From G051132615 sp051132615 (GTDB taxonomy: Bacteria; Pseudomonadota; Gammaproteobacteria; Burkholderiales; Neisseriaceae), in contig NZ_CP152375.1 in NCBI RefSeq assembly GCF_051132615.1, positions 2,914,001 through 2,978,000 on the forward strand: a stretch of 64,000 bases of DNA. The letters run 5' to 3'. A program made the translations under genes and the position numbers. This document shows, in pieces, positions 42,710 to 51,567 of the stretch (within the stretch, counting starts at the first letter, position 1; every line of letters starts with the position of its first letter). The notes under the pieces were generated by a model. The model searched no databases. It saw nothing but the letters and a program-made list of their open reading frames with translations, and was not told where the DNA came from.

Positions 42710-43264
42710 TTAATCAATTTTCTGATAACGAACACTTAAAATTTCTATTTCTTCAGTTTTACCCTCAATTTTTAAATAAACCGTATCACCCTCATATGCT
42801 TTTATCAAAACCCGAGCCAAAGGAGAAACCCAACTGATTTTTCCTTGTTTGGTATCAATTTCATCTACGCCAACAATTTTGATTGTTTGCTCCTCTCCCC
42901 AACCTCTTAAAATGGTAACGGTTGCACTGAAAAATATTTGATCTGTTGCCTCTCTTTGTTCAGGATCAACCACTTCTGCAATTTCTAGCCGTTTTGTTAA
43001 AAAACGAATACGTCTATCAATTTCACGTAACCTTCTTTTACCATACAGGTAGTCACCATTTTCACTTCTATCGCCATTACCCGCAGCCCAATTAACAACC
43101 TGCACAATTTCAGGACGTTCTTTATGAACCAAATCGTACAGCTCGGTTTTTAATTTTTGCCACCCATTGGGGGTGATATAGTTTTTAGTTGATTTAGGTA
43201 ACTGTAGATGAATGGGTAAATCATCATCACTATCATCCTGCTCTTTAGTAAACGCTTTACTCAC
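42710..43264 (-). CDS. greB: Transcription elongation factor GreB
   Basis: A 184-residue GreA/GreB protein. After an acidic N-terminal extension of about 25 residues (EQDDSDDDLP), the coiled-coil begins with YITPNGWQKLKTELYDLVHK. The tip acidic residues lie in NGDRSENGDYLYGKRRLREID, the GreB form of the motif. The C-terminal FKBP-like domain has ISWVSPLARVLIKAYEGDTV. It enters the RNA polymerase secondary channel and stimulates cleavage of backtracked RNA. The extension is longer than in E. coli GreB (158 residues). Confidence 0.95.
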   Translation of the reverse strand: MSKAFTKEQDDSDDDLPIHLQLPKSTKNYITPNGWQKLKTELYDLVHKERPEIVQVVNWAAGNGDRSENGDYLYGKRRLREIDRRIRFLTKRLEIAEVVDPEQREATDQIFFSATVTILRGWGEEQTIKIVGVDEIDTKQGKISWVSPLARVLIKAYEGDTVYLKIEGKTEEIEILSVRYQKID

Positions 43265-43285
43265 TTACCTTATCCTTACATACTA

Positions 43286-44626
43286 TTAAATTTCTAAACG
43301 TTTTGTTTCCCATTTTCTCGATTTCCAACGCCATGAGTTAACCAAGCCACGTATCCATTCGTCGCATAAAAAACCGATCCAAATACCAACCAAGCCCATT
43401 TCCATAATGATACCTAAAAAATAGCCTATTGGTAATGAAACACACCACATAAAAATAAGCCCTGTTTTCAACGGAAAAACAGCATCACCAGAAGCCCGTA
43501 AAGCATTGACCATGACAATATTAAATGTTCTGCCAGGCTCTAAAAATACAGATAATAAAAATAAGGGTAAAAGTGTTTTAATAACACTTTGATCTCCAGA
43601 AACTAATTGTAAAATAGGATTCCTGAGTAAAAAAAACACAATAACCATTGCGGCAGTAAAAACGACACCCAAACCTAAGCTTTTAAAGGTTTGCTTATAA
43701 GCATCATTAAATCGTTTTGCGCCAACCAAATGCCCTACTAGAACCTCGTTGGCAATACTTATGGCAATTCCAAAAGACATGACAAATAAGGAGAGCTGGA
43801 AATATAATGTTTGGGACGCTAATGGAATTTCCCCCATTAAACCAACAAAAGAAAATGCCACCATATAATGCACAAACCAAACAACATTTTCACCTGCTGC
43901 AGGTAAACCTATTTTTAGAATTTTGATCAGTAAATCTTTAGACCAATACAAAAATTCTAACCATTGAAGGTTGATTTTCAAACCTGAAATCAACACGTAA
44001 ACCAAGAGGATAACCCCAACAACTCTTCCAATGACAGTAGACCACGCCACACCAACTAACCCTAATTGTGGAAAACCAAAAAAACCATATAAAACAATTG
44101 TATTACCAACGACTGTAACAAGGTTTACAATTAAAGTAACCATCATGGCTGACTTTGTTTTGCCATAAACCCTTAAACAAGCAGCCAAAATAATAGATAC
44201 AGATTCTGGAATTAAGCAGATTCCTAAGATATGCAAGTAATTAAAGCCATCTTTCATCAAGTATTCTGGTAAGTTCATCCATTGTAATGCTTTATATCCA
44301 AAGAAAAAGATGAATATGGCACAAACAAGACCCAATAAAAAATTAAGTGCAATAGAAATATGAATGGTTTTTTTTGCTAAAGTAGCGTTACCTGCACCTA
44401 AATATTGAGCAATCACCACGCTACAACCAACACTGATAAAGCTAAAAATAGTAATGCATAAATCAAAAACTTGATTACCCAATCCCATCGCTGCTAAATA
44501 GGCAGTGGACACATGACTTACCATATAGGTGTTAATCAGTAATGTAGAAAAATGTAATAGTAAGTCAATAAAAATTGGCCAACTAAGTGAAAAAAGTGAC
44601 CGATTCGTCACATTGATAGAAGACAT
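43286..44626 (-). CDS. MATE-family efflux transporter
   Basis: A 446-residue transporter with 12 predicted helices and MATE hallmarks in both halves: AAMGLGNQVFDLCITIFSFI and the second-half IALASQ-like region GEIPLASQTLYFQLSLFV. It exports cationic drugs or metabolites with Na+ or H+. It is distinct from the norM gene at 51567. A terminator hairpin lies between it and rluB, and greB follows after 21 bases, so it may be the first gene of a unit ending in rlmK. Confidence 0.88.
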   Translation of the reverse strand: MSSINVTNRSLFSLSWPIFIDLLLHFSTLLINTYMVSHVSTAYLAAMGLGNQVFDLCITIFSFISVGCSVVIAQYLGAGNATLAKKTIHISIALNFLLGLVCAIFIFFFGYKALQWMNLPEYLMKDGFNYLHILGICLIPESVSIILAACLRVYGKTKSAMMVTLIVNLVTVVGNTIVLYGFFGFPQLGLVGVAWSTVIGRVVGVILLVYVLISGLKINLQWLEFLYWSKDLLIKILKIGLPAAGENVVWFVHYMVAFSFVGLMGEIPLASQTLYFQLSLFVMSFGIAISIANEVLVGHLVGAKRFNDAYKQTFKSLGLGVVFTAAMVIVFFLLRNPILQLVSGDQSVIKTLLPLFLLSVFLEPGRTFNIVMVNALRASGDAVFPLKTGLIFMWCVSLPIGYFLGIIMEMGLVGIWIGFLCDEWIRGLVNSWRWKSRKWETKRLEI

Positions 44627-44658
44627 AAAAAAACCTACAAACTCTTTCGTAAAAAATA

Positions 44659-44693
44659 TTTTCAGGCAACCCTCTTACAGAGTTGCCTGAAAA
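44659..44693 (-). terminator. Terminator built from an inverted 12-mer
   Basis: TTTTCAGGCAAC (44659-44670) and GTTGCCTGAAAA (44682-44693) are perfect inverted copies with an 11-base loop, so a 12-bp stem lies 22 bases past the rluB stop. The T4 at the end of the stem on the minus strand suits intrinsic termination. The GCCTGAA core resembles the uptake-sequence dialects used as terminators in Neisseriaceae. Confidence 0.8.
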
Positions 44694-44715
44694 TAAAAAC
44701 TCATTCACTGAACGA

Positions 44716-45747
44716 TTATTTCTGTCGTTTTTGTCTTTCTCCTGGCAACCCCATCTCAGCCCATTTCATTATATTGGCAACTTCTACTTCATTTAGTTCA
44801 TAAAATTGCCCACGTTTTAAACGAGGAGGCAATGCTACAGGGCCAAATCGGGTTCTCATCAAACGGCTTACAGTTAAATCTAAACTTTCAAAAATTCTTC
44901 TGACTTCACGATTACGGCCTTCTTTAATGATGACTTGATACCACTTATTAGCGCCTTCGCCACCTTGTTCTTGAATACGTTCGAATTTAGCTAAACCATC
45001 CTCTAACTGAACACCTTCAGTAAGCTGTTTCATTTGTTCTGTAGTCACGCCGCCTAAAATACGCACTGCATATTCTCGCTCAACTTCAAAACTAGGATGC
45101 GCAAAACGGTTCACTAATTCGCCACTGGTTGTTAAAATCAATAATCCACTGGTATTGACATCTAAACGTCCGATTGCAACCCAGCGGCTGCTTTTTATTT
45201 GAGCTAATCGATCAAATACAGTTACCCTACCTTGAGGGTCATCTCGGCTGACAATTTCGCCTTCTTGTTTGTTGTATAAAATAATACGAGGCAACCGATC
45301 TGGCCATTTAAGTTTAATCACATTGCCTTTGGCAAGCACCCTATCTTGAGGCGATACTTTATCCCCTAAAGAAGCTACTTTTCCATTAATTGTAATAAGG
45401 CCTTGGGTAATCCAATTTTCCATTTCTCTACGAGAACCAACACCAGAAGCTGCTAAAGCTTTTTGAAGACGTACTGGCTCAATATCATCTATATGGGTTC
45501 TCTTTTCCCGTAACCAGTGAGCACGATCCTGTGTTTTTTGATTAGGGTTACGAACAATTAATTTTTTTGCTTTTGCCACTTTTGAATGAGCCGTGTTTTT
45601 TTGCGGATTTTGTTCTAAGCTTCGACCATCCATACGGCTAAGACTTCTTCTATCTTGCTGAGTCCCTGTTGTTGTATTGGTGATGCTCCTTGTTTGACGT
45701 GAAACAGGTTGCCTTGCGGTTTTATTATTGGAGATTCGTTTTGACAT
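44716..45747 (-). CDS. rluB: 23S rRNA pseudouridine synthase RluB
   Basis: A 343-residue RsuA-family enzyme. It has a basic, low-complexity N-terminus (about 90 residues of Arg/Gln/Thr/Asn), then an S4 domain (VRLQKALAASGVGSRREMEN), then the catalytic domain with Asp in WVAIGRLDVNTSGLLILTTS. The end is KEGRNREVRRIFESLDLTVSRL. It makes pseudouridine 2605 in 23S rRNA. The basic head is longer than usual and probably binds RNA non-specifically. It starts 30 bases after scpB, a common pairing in Beta- and Gammaproteobacteria. Confidence 0.92.
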   Translation of the reverse strand: MSKRISNNKTARQPVSRQTRSITNTTTGTQQDRRSLSRMDGRSLEQNPQKNTAHSKVAKAKKLIVRNPNQKTQDRAHWLREKRTHIDDIEPVRLQKALAASGVGSRREMENWITQGLITINGKVASLGDKVSPQDRVLAKGNVIKLKWPDRLPRIILYNKQEGEIVSRDDPQGRVTVFDRLAQIKSSRWVAIGRLDVNTSGLLILTTSGELVNRFAHPSFEVEREYAVRILGGVTTEQMKQLTEGVQLEDGLAKFERIQEQGGEGANKWYQVIIKEGRNREVRRIFESLDLTVSRLMRTRFGPVALPPRLKRGQFYELNEVEVANIMKWAEMGLPGERQKRQK

Positions 45748-45777
45748 AATTTTCCTTAATACACAAAAATATTTGTG

Positions 45778-46347
45778 TTATTCTTCTGCGGCATCTATAG
45801 CGGCAGGTTCTTGGTTTAACTCAGGTACAACCAATTGACCAAGCTCAGTTAAAGGAGGCAACTCTTCTAAACTGTTTAAGTTTAAATCCAGTAAAAATTG
45901 ATCAGTTGTCGCCCAAAGCGATGGGCGGCCAACAACTTCTTTTTGCCCAATAACTTCTATCCAACCACGCTCATTAAGTGTTTGCATAACATTACTGGAA
46001 ACAGATACCCCTCTGATCGCTTCAATATCACCTCGAGTAACGGGTTGCTGATAAGCAATAATAGCTAAGGTTTCTAATACAGCTCGAGAATATTTCGGTG
46101 GTTTTTCTGGGTTTAAGCGACTTAAGGCACTAAAAGCTTCTGCTTTTACCTGAAAACGCCAACCTTGTGTGGTATCGCATAACACTAAGGAACGATCTTG
46201 CCACCTTATATACAAACTATTTAATGCTTCATTTAATTGTTGTGTAGATAAGGGAGGCTCAAATAAAGCGCACAATGCTTTATTTGTTAATGGTTCTTGA
46301 CTGGTTAAAATTGCTGCTTCAATTAGTGATGATGTTGTATCACTCAT
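45778..46347 (-). CDS. scpB: Segregation and condensation protein B
   Basis: A 189-residue ScpB with two winged-helix domains. Signatures are LIEAAILTSQEPLTNKAL, KPPKYSRAVLETLAIIAYQQ, and VTRGDIEAIRGVSVSSNVM, then GRPSLWATTDQFLLDLNL. With ScpA and SMC it forms the condensin that compacts and separates chromosomes. No scpA is in this window. The acidic C-terminal extension (QEPAAIDAAEE) is typical. It is divergent from the OB-fold gene at 46506. Confidence 0.94.
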   Translation of the reverse strand: MSDTTSSLIEAAILTSQEPLTNKALCALFEPPLSTQQLNEALNSLYIRWQDRSLVLCDTTQGWRFQVKAEAFSALSRLNPEKPPKYSRAVLETLAIIAYQQPVTRGDIEAIRGVSVSSNVMQTLNERGWIEVIGQKEVVGRPSLWATTDQFLLDLNLNSLEELPPLTELGQLVVPELNQEPAAIDAAEE

Positions 46348-46505
46348 TTAGTACCAAAATTCCTTAATAGATATTATATCGTATAGTACCATTTTATTCA
46401 AAATAGGCATATACCACATTTTAAGCACTCAGATTAAGTTTACTTATTTACCCATTTCGATTATATTCATTAAACAATTTATGAACCAATTTAAGGTAAT
46501 AAACG

Positions 46506-46901
46506 ATGAAATTAATCACAAAACTCGTAATAACGACTATTTTAATCTACCCTATATCACTTTTTGCGCAAGGTGGTTTTGTTAATGATGGTTCAATTAT
46601 ACCCTCGTCTGAAAGTAACTATACTAAAGTAATTACTGTTTCTGAAGCAAAAAAACAAGCAGATGACACTTTTGTTTTATTAGAAGGTTATATCGTTGGT
46701 AAAGCAAAAACGATAAATGCTGAAGAATTTATGTTTAAAGATGATACCGACACCATAAAAATCGAAGTAAATCAAAAGGTTTGGCGTAACCAAACAGTCA
46801 CACCAAGTACTAAAATTCGTATTTTGGGCCAAGTAGATCACAACTCTTTTGTTGGCACAACAGAGATAGAAGTCAGACAATTAGATATTATTAAAGATTA
46901 A
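46506..46901 (+). CDS. Periplasmic OB-fold (BOF/YgiW-like) protein
   Basis: A 131-residue protein with a signal peptide (about 1-21, LVITTILIYPISLFA-QGG) followed by one OB-fold of the bacterial BOF family. It has TVSEAKKQADDTFVLLEGYI, EFMFKDDTDTIKIEVNQKVW and ILGQVDHNSFVGTTEIEV. These correspond to the YgiW pattern 'G.....D..Y.F.D..G.i.veid...w.g' and '..V.i.GevDk....eieV'. The family is periplasmic and linked to stress and signalling in some species. It is a single gene with its own upstream region shared with scpB. Confidence 0.85.
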   Translation: MKLITKLVITTILIYPISLFAQGGFVNDGSIIPSSESNYTKVITVSEAKKQADDTFVLLEGYIVGKAKTINAEEFMFKDDTDTIKIEVNQKVWRNQTVTPSTKIRILGQVDHNSFVGTTEIEVRQLDIIKD

Positions 46902-46978
46902 TAGTAGGAAGATGGGATACAATGTCAATAGGTTGTATCTCATTTCGAGTACTCTAATTTATTAAAATATAAATAATT

Positions 46979-47383
46979 CTAAAGATGACTTTTTAATATA
47001 GATTGAATTTTTATTTCTAAAAAATTAATTTGATCTCTTTCTGCATCAGATAAATAATTGATTGGTAGCCTTTTGTAAGAAACAGGTATGTTTTGTTTCT
47101 TTTGTTCTTGAACAAAAGTCAATACATCATTTATTGCTTCAGATAACAATTGTTGGCCTATTGTGCCATCTATAAAGCGCAACAAAACCAACTCTTCATA
47201 ATCATGATGATTAATTGTAATGGTTAAATAAGGTTCATAAACATCTTCATAACCAGGTGACAAATCTTCAAATGACGCAGAGTAAATGGCTTCCTCTGGC
47301 TTAAAACCATTTTCAACCTTAGTGTTTTTCTGTTTTTTTCTTAAAAAATTCCACATATTCTGTCCAAATTTATCTAGCTTCAA
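46979..47383 (-). CDS. Hypothetical soluble protein
   Basis: A 134-residue cytoplasmic-type protein without a signal or membrane segment. The basic N-terminus (WNFLRKKQKNTK) is followed by a mixed alpha/beta region containing YEPYLTITINHHDYEEL and a helical end (LLSEAINDVLTFVQEQKK, DQINFLEIKIQSILK). It sits alone between two plus-strand genes. I do not recognise a family. Length and composition are like the core genes rather than the accessory island. Confidence 0.55.
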   Translation of the reverse strand: MKLDKFGQNMWNFLRKKQKNTKVENGFKPEEAIYSASFEDLSPGYEDVYEPYLTITINHHDYEELVLLRFIDGTIGQQLLSEAINDVLTFVQEQKKQNIPVSYKRLPINYLSDAERDQINFLEIKIQSILKSHL

Positions 47384-47457
47384 ATAATATACATGCTATC
47401 AAGAATCGTAAAAAAAGTGTACGATCAAGTTATCAGAAAAAAAGATGTAAATATTCC

Positions 47458-48654
47458 ATGGACCATACACAACAAACCCCATCATCTTTAACATCTAAGA
47501 CTGTTTTACCTGTTATTTTTGCAGCCAGTTTCGTTCATATGATGAATGATCTTATACAAACAGTTTTGCCTTCAATCTACCCTTTGTTGAAACAAAATTA
47601 TCAATTAAGTTTTCATGAAGTGGGTTTAATTACTTTAGTGTATCAATTAACTGCTTCCATTTTACAACCAGCCATTGGATTTTATACTGATAAACACCCT
47701 AAACCATATCTGCTTCCTTTTGGTATGTGTTTTACATTACTGGGTATTATCTTATTGGCCTTCGCTCATCGTTTTGAGATGGTTTTAGTTGCCGCGGCTT
47801 TAACAGGTTTAGGGTCTTCTACTTTTCATCCAGAAGCCTCAAGAGTTGCCAGAATGGCGTCTGGTGGAAAATTTGGCTTTGCTCAATCATCATTTCAAGT
47901 GGGTGGCAATGCTGGCTCTGCATTTGGTCCTTTATTGGCAGCAGCAATCATTATTCCCTATACTCAAAAAAATATTTTATGGTTCTGTATTTTTGCCTTG
48001 TTAGGCATTGTTGTCTTATTTCAAATTAGTCGTTGGGTAGTCAATCATAAAGTGACTCAAGGCGCAAAAAAACGATTAATTACTCATAATTTAACCAAAA
48101 AACAGATTGTATCTGCTTTGATTATTTTATCATTGCTGGTATTTTCCAAGTATGTCTACATGGTTAGCTTAACGAATTATTACACTTTTTATTTAATCGA
48201 CCGTTTCGAGCTAAGTACTCAAACAGCTCAATTATATCTATTCTTATTTCTGGCTGCTGTTGCTATTGGCACATTTGCAGGTGGCCCAATAGGAGATAGA
48301 ATTGGTCGAAAATGGGTTATTTGGATTTCTATTTTAGGGGTAGCTCCTTTTACTTTACTTTTGCCTTATGCCAATTTGTTTTGGACAGCTTGTTTAAGTA
48401 TTATTATTGGTTTGATATTGTCTTCTGCTTTTTCAGCGATTGTTGTTTTTGCCCAAGAACTTATTCCAGGAAAAGTGGGCATGATTTCTGGCTTAATGTT
48501 TGGTCTTATGTTTGGCATTAGTGGCATTGCTGCGGCTATCCTTGGTGAAATTGCAGACAATACAAGCATTGAATATATTTATAAACTTTGTTCATTTTTC
48601 CCATTAATTGGTATTATTGCTTTTTTCCTACCAACTGTTCACCATAAACAATAA
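47458..48654 (+). CDS. fsr: MFS exporter, fosmidomycin-resistance type
   Basis: A 398-residue major-facilitator protein with about 12 helices. The Fsr hallmark is a motif near GLGSSTFHPEASRVARMASG. The MFS loop motif is in GGPIGDRIGRKWVIW. Fsr exports fosmidomycin and related phosphonates in E. coli. The native substrate here is unknown. The ATG is at 47458, after an AT-rich leader with little ribosome-binding site. It is followed by the YdhR-like gene after 92 bases. Confidence 0.88.
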   Translation: MDHTQQTPSSLTSKTVLPVIFAASFVHMMNDLIQTVLPSIYPLLKQNYQLSFHEVGLITLVYQLTASILQPAIGFYTDKHPKPYLLPFGMCFTLLGIILLAFAHRFEMVLVAAALTGLGSSTFHPEASRVARMASGGKFGFAQSSFQVGGNAGSAFGPLLAAAIIIPYTQKNILWFCIFALLGIVVLFQISRWVVNHKVTQGAKKRLITHNLTKKQIVSALIILSLLVFSKYVYMVSLTNYYTFYLIDRFELSTQTAQLYLFLFLAAVAIGTFAGGPIGDRIGRKWVIWISILGVAPFTLLLPYANLFWTACLSIIIGLILSSAFSAIVVFAQELIPGKVGMISGLMFGLMFGISGIAAAILGEIADNTSIEYIYKLCSFFPLIGIIAFFLPTVHHKQ

Positions 48655-48746
48655 TATAAAAAAACAAAAGGTTAATTTTTGATTGTTTTTTTGAAAAAAT
48701 TATAATGTTATACTGCCCAGTATTTTTATCTGGAGAAATAATTATT

Positions 48747-49064
48747 ATGGCTGTTATTTTACAAATCACATTTAAACTTTCTCCTGCAATGCTTGGAGAA
48801 AACCTTATAGAGCCAGCTATGCCTTTAGCTCAAAGCATTACACAGGAGCCTGGTTTTATCAGCAAAATTTGGACAGAAAATCCAGAGCAAGGAGAAGCAG
48901 GTGGTATTTATTTATTTGATAATAGAAAATCTGCCCAAGAGTATTTAGATATGCATCAAAAAAGAATGGCTCAATGGGGCGCGACTGATATTGATGCAAA
49001 AATACTGGATATTAGTCAGCCTTTGAGCAAAATAACAGCTGGGCCATTAGCTACTTTATTTTGA
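48747..49064 (+). CDS. YdhR-like monooxygenase-fold protein
   Basis: A 105-residue protein of the YdhR family (ferredoxin-like, dimeric alpha/beta). I choose ATG 48747 (MAVILQITFKL), with GGAG about 11 bases ahead. A frame opening 42 bases earlier would add a hydrophobic 14-mer that the family lacks. It carries the conserved SITQEPGFISKIWTENPEQG and GGIYLFDNRKSAQEYLDMH. The family is a putative mono-oxygenase of unresolved substrate. Size and order of elements match E. coli YdhR (about 101 residues) closely. Confidence 0.88.
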   Translation: MAVILQITFKLSPAMLGENLIEPAMPLAQSITQEPGFISKIWTENPEQGEAGGIYLFDNRKSAQEYLDMHQKRMAQWGATDIDAKILDISQPLSKITAGPLATLF

Positions 49065-49118
49065 TCAAGAATATAACTGGTTAACTTGCCTCCCCTAAAA
49101 TAAACGAAAATCAAAACA

Positions 49119-50513
49119 ATGACAGAAAACCAACAGAACTCTTCAAAACTAAAACGTGGCCTTTCTAATCGTCACATTCAATTAATTGCATTAGGTGGTG
49201 CCATTGGGACTGGTTTGTTTTTGGGAGTGGCCTCAAGTGTTATTCAAGCTGGGCCTTCTGTAATATTGGGTTATGCAATAGCGGGAATTATTGCTTTTTT
49301 TATCATGCGTCAATTAGGGGAAATGGTTGTTGAAGAGCCTGTAGCTGGTTCTTTTAGTCATTTTGCTCATAAATATTGGGGCAATTTTGCAGGCTTTTCG
49401 TCTGGGTGGAATTACTGGATTCTTTATATTTTGGTCAGCATGGCTGAGTTGACGGCAATTGGAAAATATATTCAATTTTGGTTTCCAGACATACCTTTAT
49501 GGGTATCCAGTGCACTGTTCTTTATTTTGATTAATGCCATCAATTTAACAAATGTAAAATTTTATGGTGAGGCGGAATTTTGGTTTGCCATCATTAAAGT
49601 CATCGCTATTATTGGCATGATTATTTTTGGTGGCTATTTATTATTTAGTGGTAATGCTGGGCCTCAAGCCACCATTAATAACCTTTGGAATGATGGTGGC
49701 TTTTTCCCACATGGCGGCACAGGTTTGATGATGGCAATGGCTGTGATTATGTTCTCGTTTGGTGGCTTGGAGTTAATTGGGATTACGGCTGCGGAAGCAG
49801 AGGATCCACAAAAAAGTATTCCTAAAGCAACCAATCAAGTTATTTACCGCATTTTGATTTTTTATATTGGTGCTTTGGTTATTTTATTCTCTCTTTACCC
49901 TTGGAGAGAGGTCACATCGGATAGCAGCCCTTTTGTGATGGTTTTTGCTTCTTTAAATGGCCTTGAATTTTCTTTATTTGGACAAGTATTTCACTTCACC
50001 AATATTGTTGCACATATTCTTAATGTGGTAGTGTTAACAGCTGCTTTATCTGTATACAACAGTTGTGTTTATTGCAACAGCAGAATGCTTTATGGTTTGG
50101 CTAAGCAAGGCAATGCACCTAGAATTTTAGGCCGTTTAAATAGCCACGGTGTTCCAGTGATTGCCACACTTATGTCTGCTTCTATTGCTGCTATCTGTGT
50201 ATTGGTTGCATATGTTGCACCACATGAAGCTTTAGAATACCTTATGTCTTTGGTTGTGTCCGCTTTGATTATTAACTGGTGTATGATCAGTTTAACGCAC
50301 TTAAAATTTAGAAAAATTAAAAACACAGAAAATGTGCATTTGAAATTTAAATCTATTGCTTATCCTTTTACCAACTATTTGTGTTTGTTTTTCTTGACAG
50401 GCATTTTAGTCATTATGTGGTTCAATAAAATGTATATTTCCGTTCTACTTATTCCTGTGTGGCTACTGATTTTATTTATTGGATTTAAAATGTATAAAAA
50501 ACAGGCTGAATAA
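49119..50513 (+). CDS. Amino-acid permease (AroP/GABA-permease family)
   Basis: A 464-residue APC-superfamily transporter with 12 helices. Its N-terminal signature runs RHIQLIALGGAIGTGLFLG, then FIMRQLGEMVVEEPVAGSF, then the AETAxxGKY-like AELTAIGKYIQFWFP. The middle has FGGLELIGITAAEAEDPQKS. The type is that of AroP/PheP/ProY/GabP proton symporters. Substrate is not clear, aromatic amino acids being most likely. A terminator overlaps its stop codon, and murB converges on it. Confidence 0.9.
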   Translation: MTENQQNSSKLKRGLSNRHIQLIALGGAIGTGLFLGVASSVIQAGPSVILGYAIAGIIAFFIMRQLGEMVVEEPVAGSFSHFAHKYWGNFAGFSSGWNYWILYILVSMAELTAIGKYIQFWFPDIPLWVSSALFFILINAINLTNVKFYGEAEFWFAIIKVIAIIGMIIFGGYLLFSGNAGPQATINNLWNDGGFFPHGGTGLMMAMAVIMFSFGGLELIGITAAEAEDPQKSIPKATNQVIYRILIFYIGALVILFSLYPWREVTSDSSPFVMVFASLNGLEFSLFGQVFHFTNIVAHILNVVVLTAALSVYNSCVYCNSRMLYGLAKQGNAPRILGRLNSHGVPVIATLMSASIAAICVLVAYVAPHEALEYLMSLVVSALIINWCMISLTHLKFRKIKNTENVHLKFKSIAYPFTNYLCLFFLTGILVIMWFNKMYISVLLIPVWLLILFIGFKMYKKQAE

Positions 50514-50530
50514 AAAATATAGCCTGTTTT
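50498..50530 (+). terminator. Intrinsic terminator after the permease
   Basis: AAAACAGGCT (50498-50507) pairs with AGCCTGTTTT (50521-50530). The T-run ends the stem, and the left arm lies inside the last codons of the permease gene. The A-rich left arm would also serve the converging murB gene. Confidence 0.8.
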
Positions 50531-50553
50531 CTTGGAATAATTTTTATTTATCG

Positions 50554-51567
50554 CTATTCAACAAATAATGGTTCTGCTTCTAAAGATAAACCATATTTAT
50601 ATAAGATTGTTTTTTGTACCATTTTAGCTAAGCTCTTTACATCCTCTACAGATGCATGGTCTTGGTTAATCAACACTAATGCTTGTTTTTGATGTACTGC
50701 TGCGCCACCGACGCTGACACCTTTTAAACCAGCCTCTTCTATCAACCAGCCTGCCGCAAATTTAATCATACCATCGGGCTGATGATAGTGAACAGCATTA
50801 GGGTACAGAGCCAAAATATCTTTTGCCTGATTAGCTGAGATTATAGGATTTTTAAAAAAACTGCCTGCGTTACCTATTCGCTCAGGATTGGGCAGTTTTT
50901 CTTGTCGAATTTGGCAGATTGCCTCTGAAACTGTTTTTGCTGAGAGAGCTGTCTCTTGGCTACCTAAGTATTGTTTCAATAGACCGTATGAAACTTTAGG
51001 TATAAAGGTCTTACTTAATTTAAAATATACGGATGTAATCACATATCGACCATTATGTTGTTTAAAAATACTGTCTCTATAGTCAAAACGACATTCCGTA
51101 TTAGTGAGCAATAACCACTCTTGTGTTTCCAAATCAAAACATTCTACTTTTTCAATCACATCTTTAACTTCTACACCATATGCGCCAATATTTTGAACAG
51201 GTGAAGCACCAACCGTTCCAGGAATAAGACTAAGGTTTTCAAGCCCATTCAATCCTAAACGAATGGTAGACAAGACAAAGTTATGCCAATTTTCACCTGC
51301 CTGTGCTTCAATAATAACTGAATCTTCTTGCTGCTCAACAACTTTAACCCCTTTATTACTCATAAACACAGTTAAACCCAAAAAATCAGGAGCAAAAATA
51401 ATATTACTCCCCCCTCCTAAAAATAAAATTTTATTATTTTTAAAAATCGGATGCTCAACCAGCTTAGCTAAGTCATTTTTATCGGTTAACTTATAAAAAT
51501 ATTGGCTTTTAACAGGTAGCCCAAATGTATTGCAATGGGTTAAATCGATATTTTCCTGAATATTCAT
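50554..51567 (-). CDS. murB: UDP-N-acetylenolpyruvoylglucosamine reductase
   Basis: A 337-residue type I MurB that reduces the enolpyruvyl group with NADPH to give UDP-MurNAc. FAD-binding motifs are ILFLGGGSNIIFAPDF and NLSLIPGTVGASPVQNIGAYG. The catalytic Ser lies in GNAGSFFKNPI, and the substrate loop Tyr-containing segment places it in type I. The final acid is in LEAEPLFVE. It overlaps norM by one base (TAATG), so the two are translationally coupled, as in a neisserial norM-murB arrangement I recall. Confidence 0.96.
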   Translation of the reverse strand: MNIQENIDLTHCNTFGLPVKSQYFYKLTDKNDLAKLVEHPIFKNNKILFLGGGSNIIFAPDFLGLTVFMSNKGVKVVEQQEDSVIIEAQAGENWHNFVLSTIRLGLNGLENLSLIPGTVGASPVQNIGAYGVEVKDVIEKVECFDLETQEWLLLTNTECRFDYRDSIFKQHNGRYVITSVYFKLSKTFIPKVSYGLLKQYLGSQETALSAKTVSEAICQIRQEKLPNPERIGNAGSFFKNPIISANQAKDILALYPNAVHYHQPDGMIKFAAGWLIEEAGLKGVSVGGAAVHQKQALVLINQDHASVEDVKSLAKMVQKTILYKYGLSLEAEPLFVE

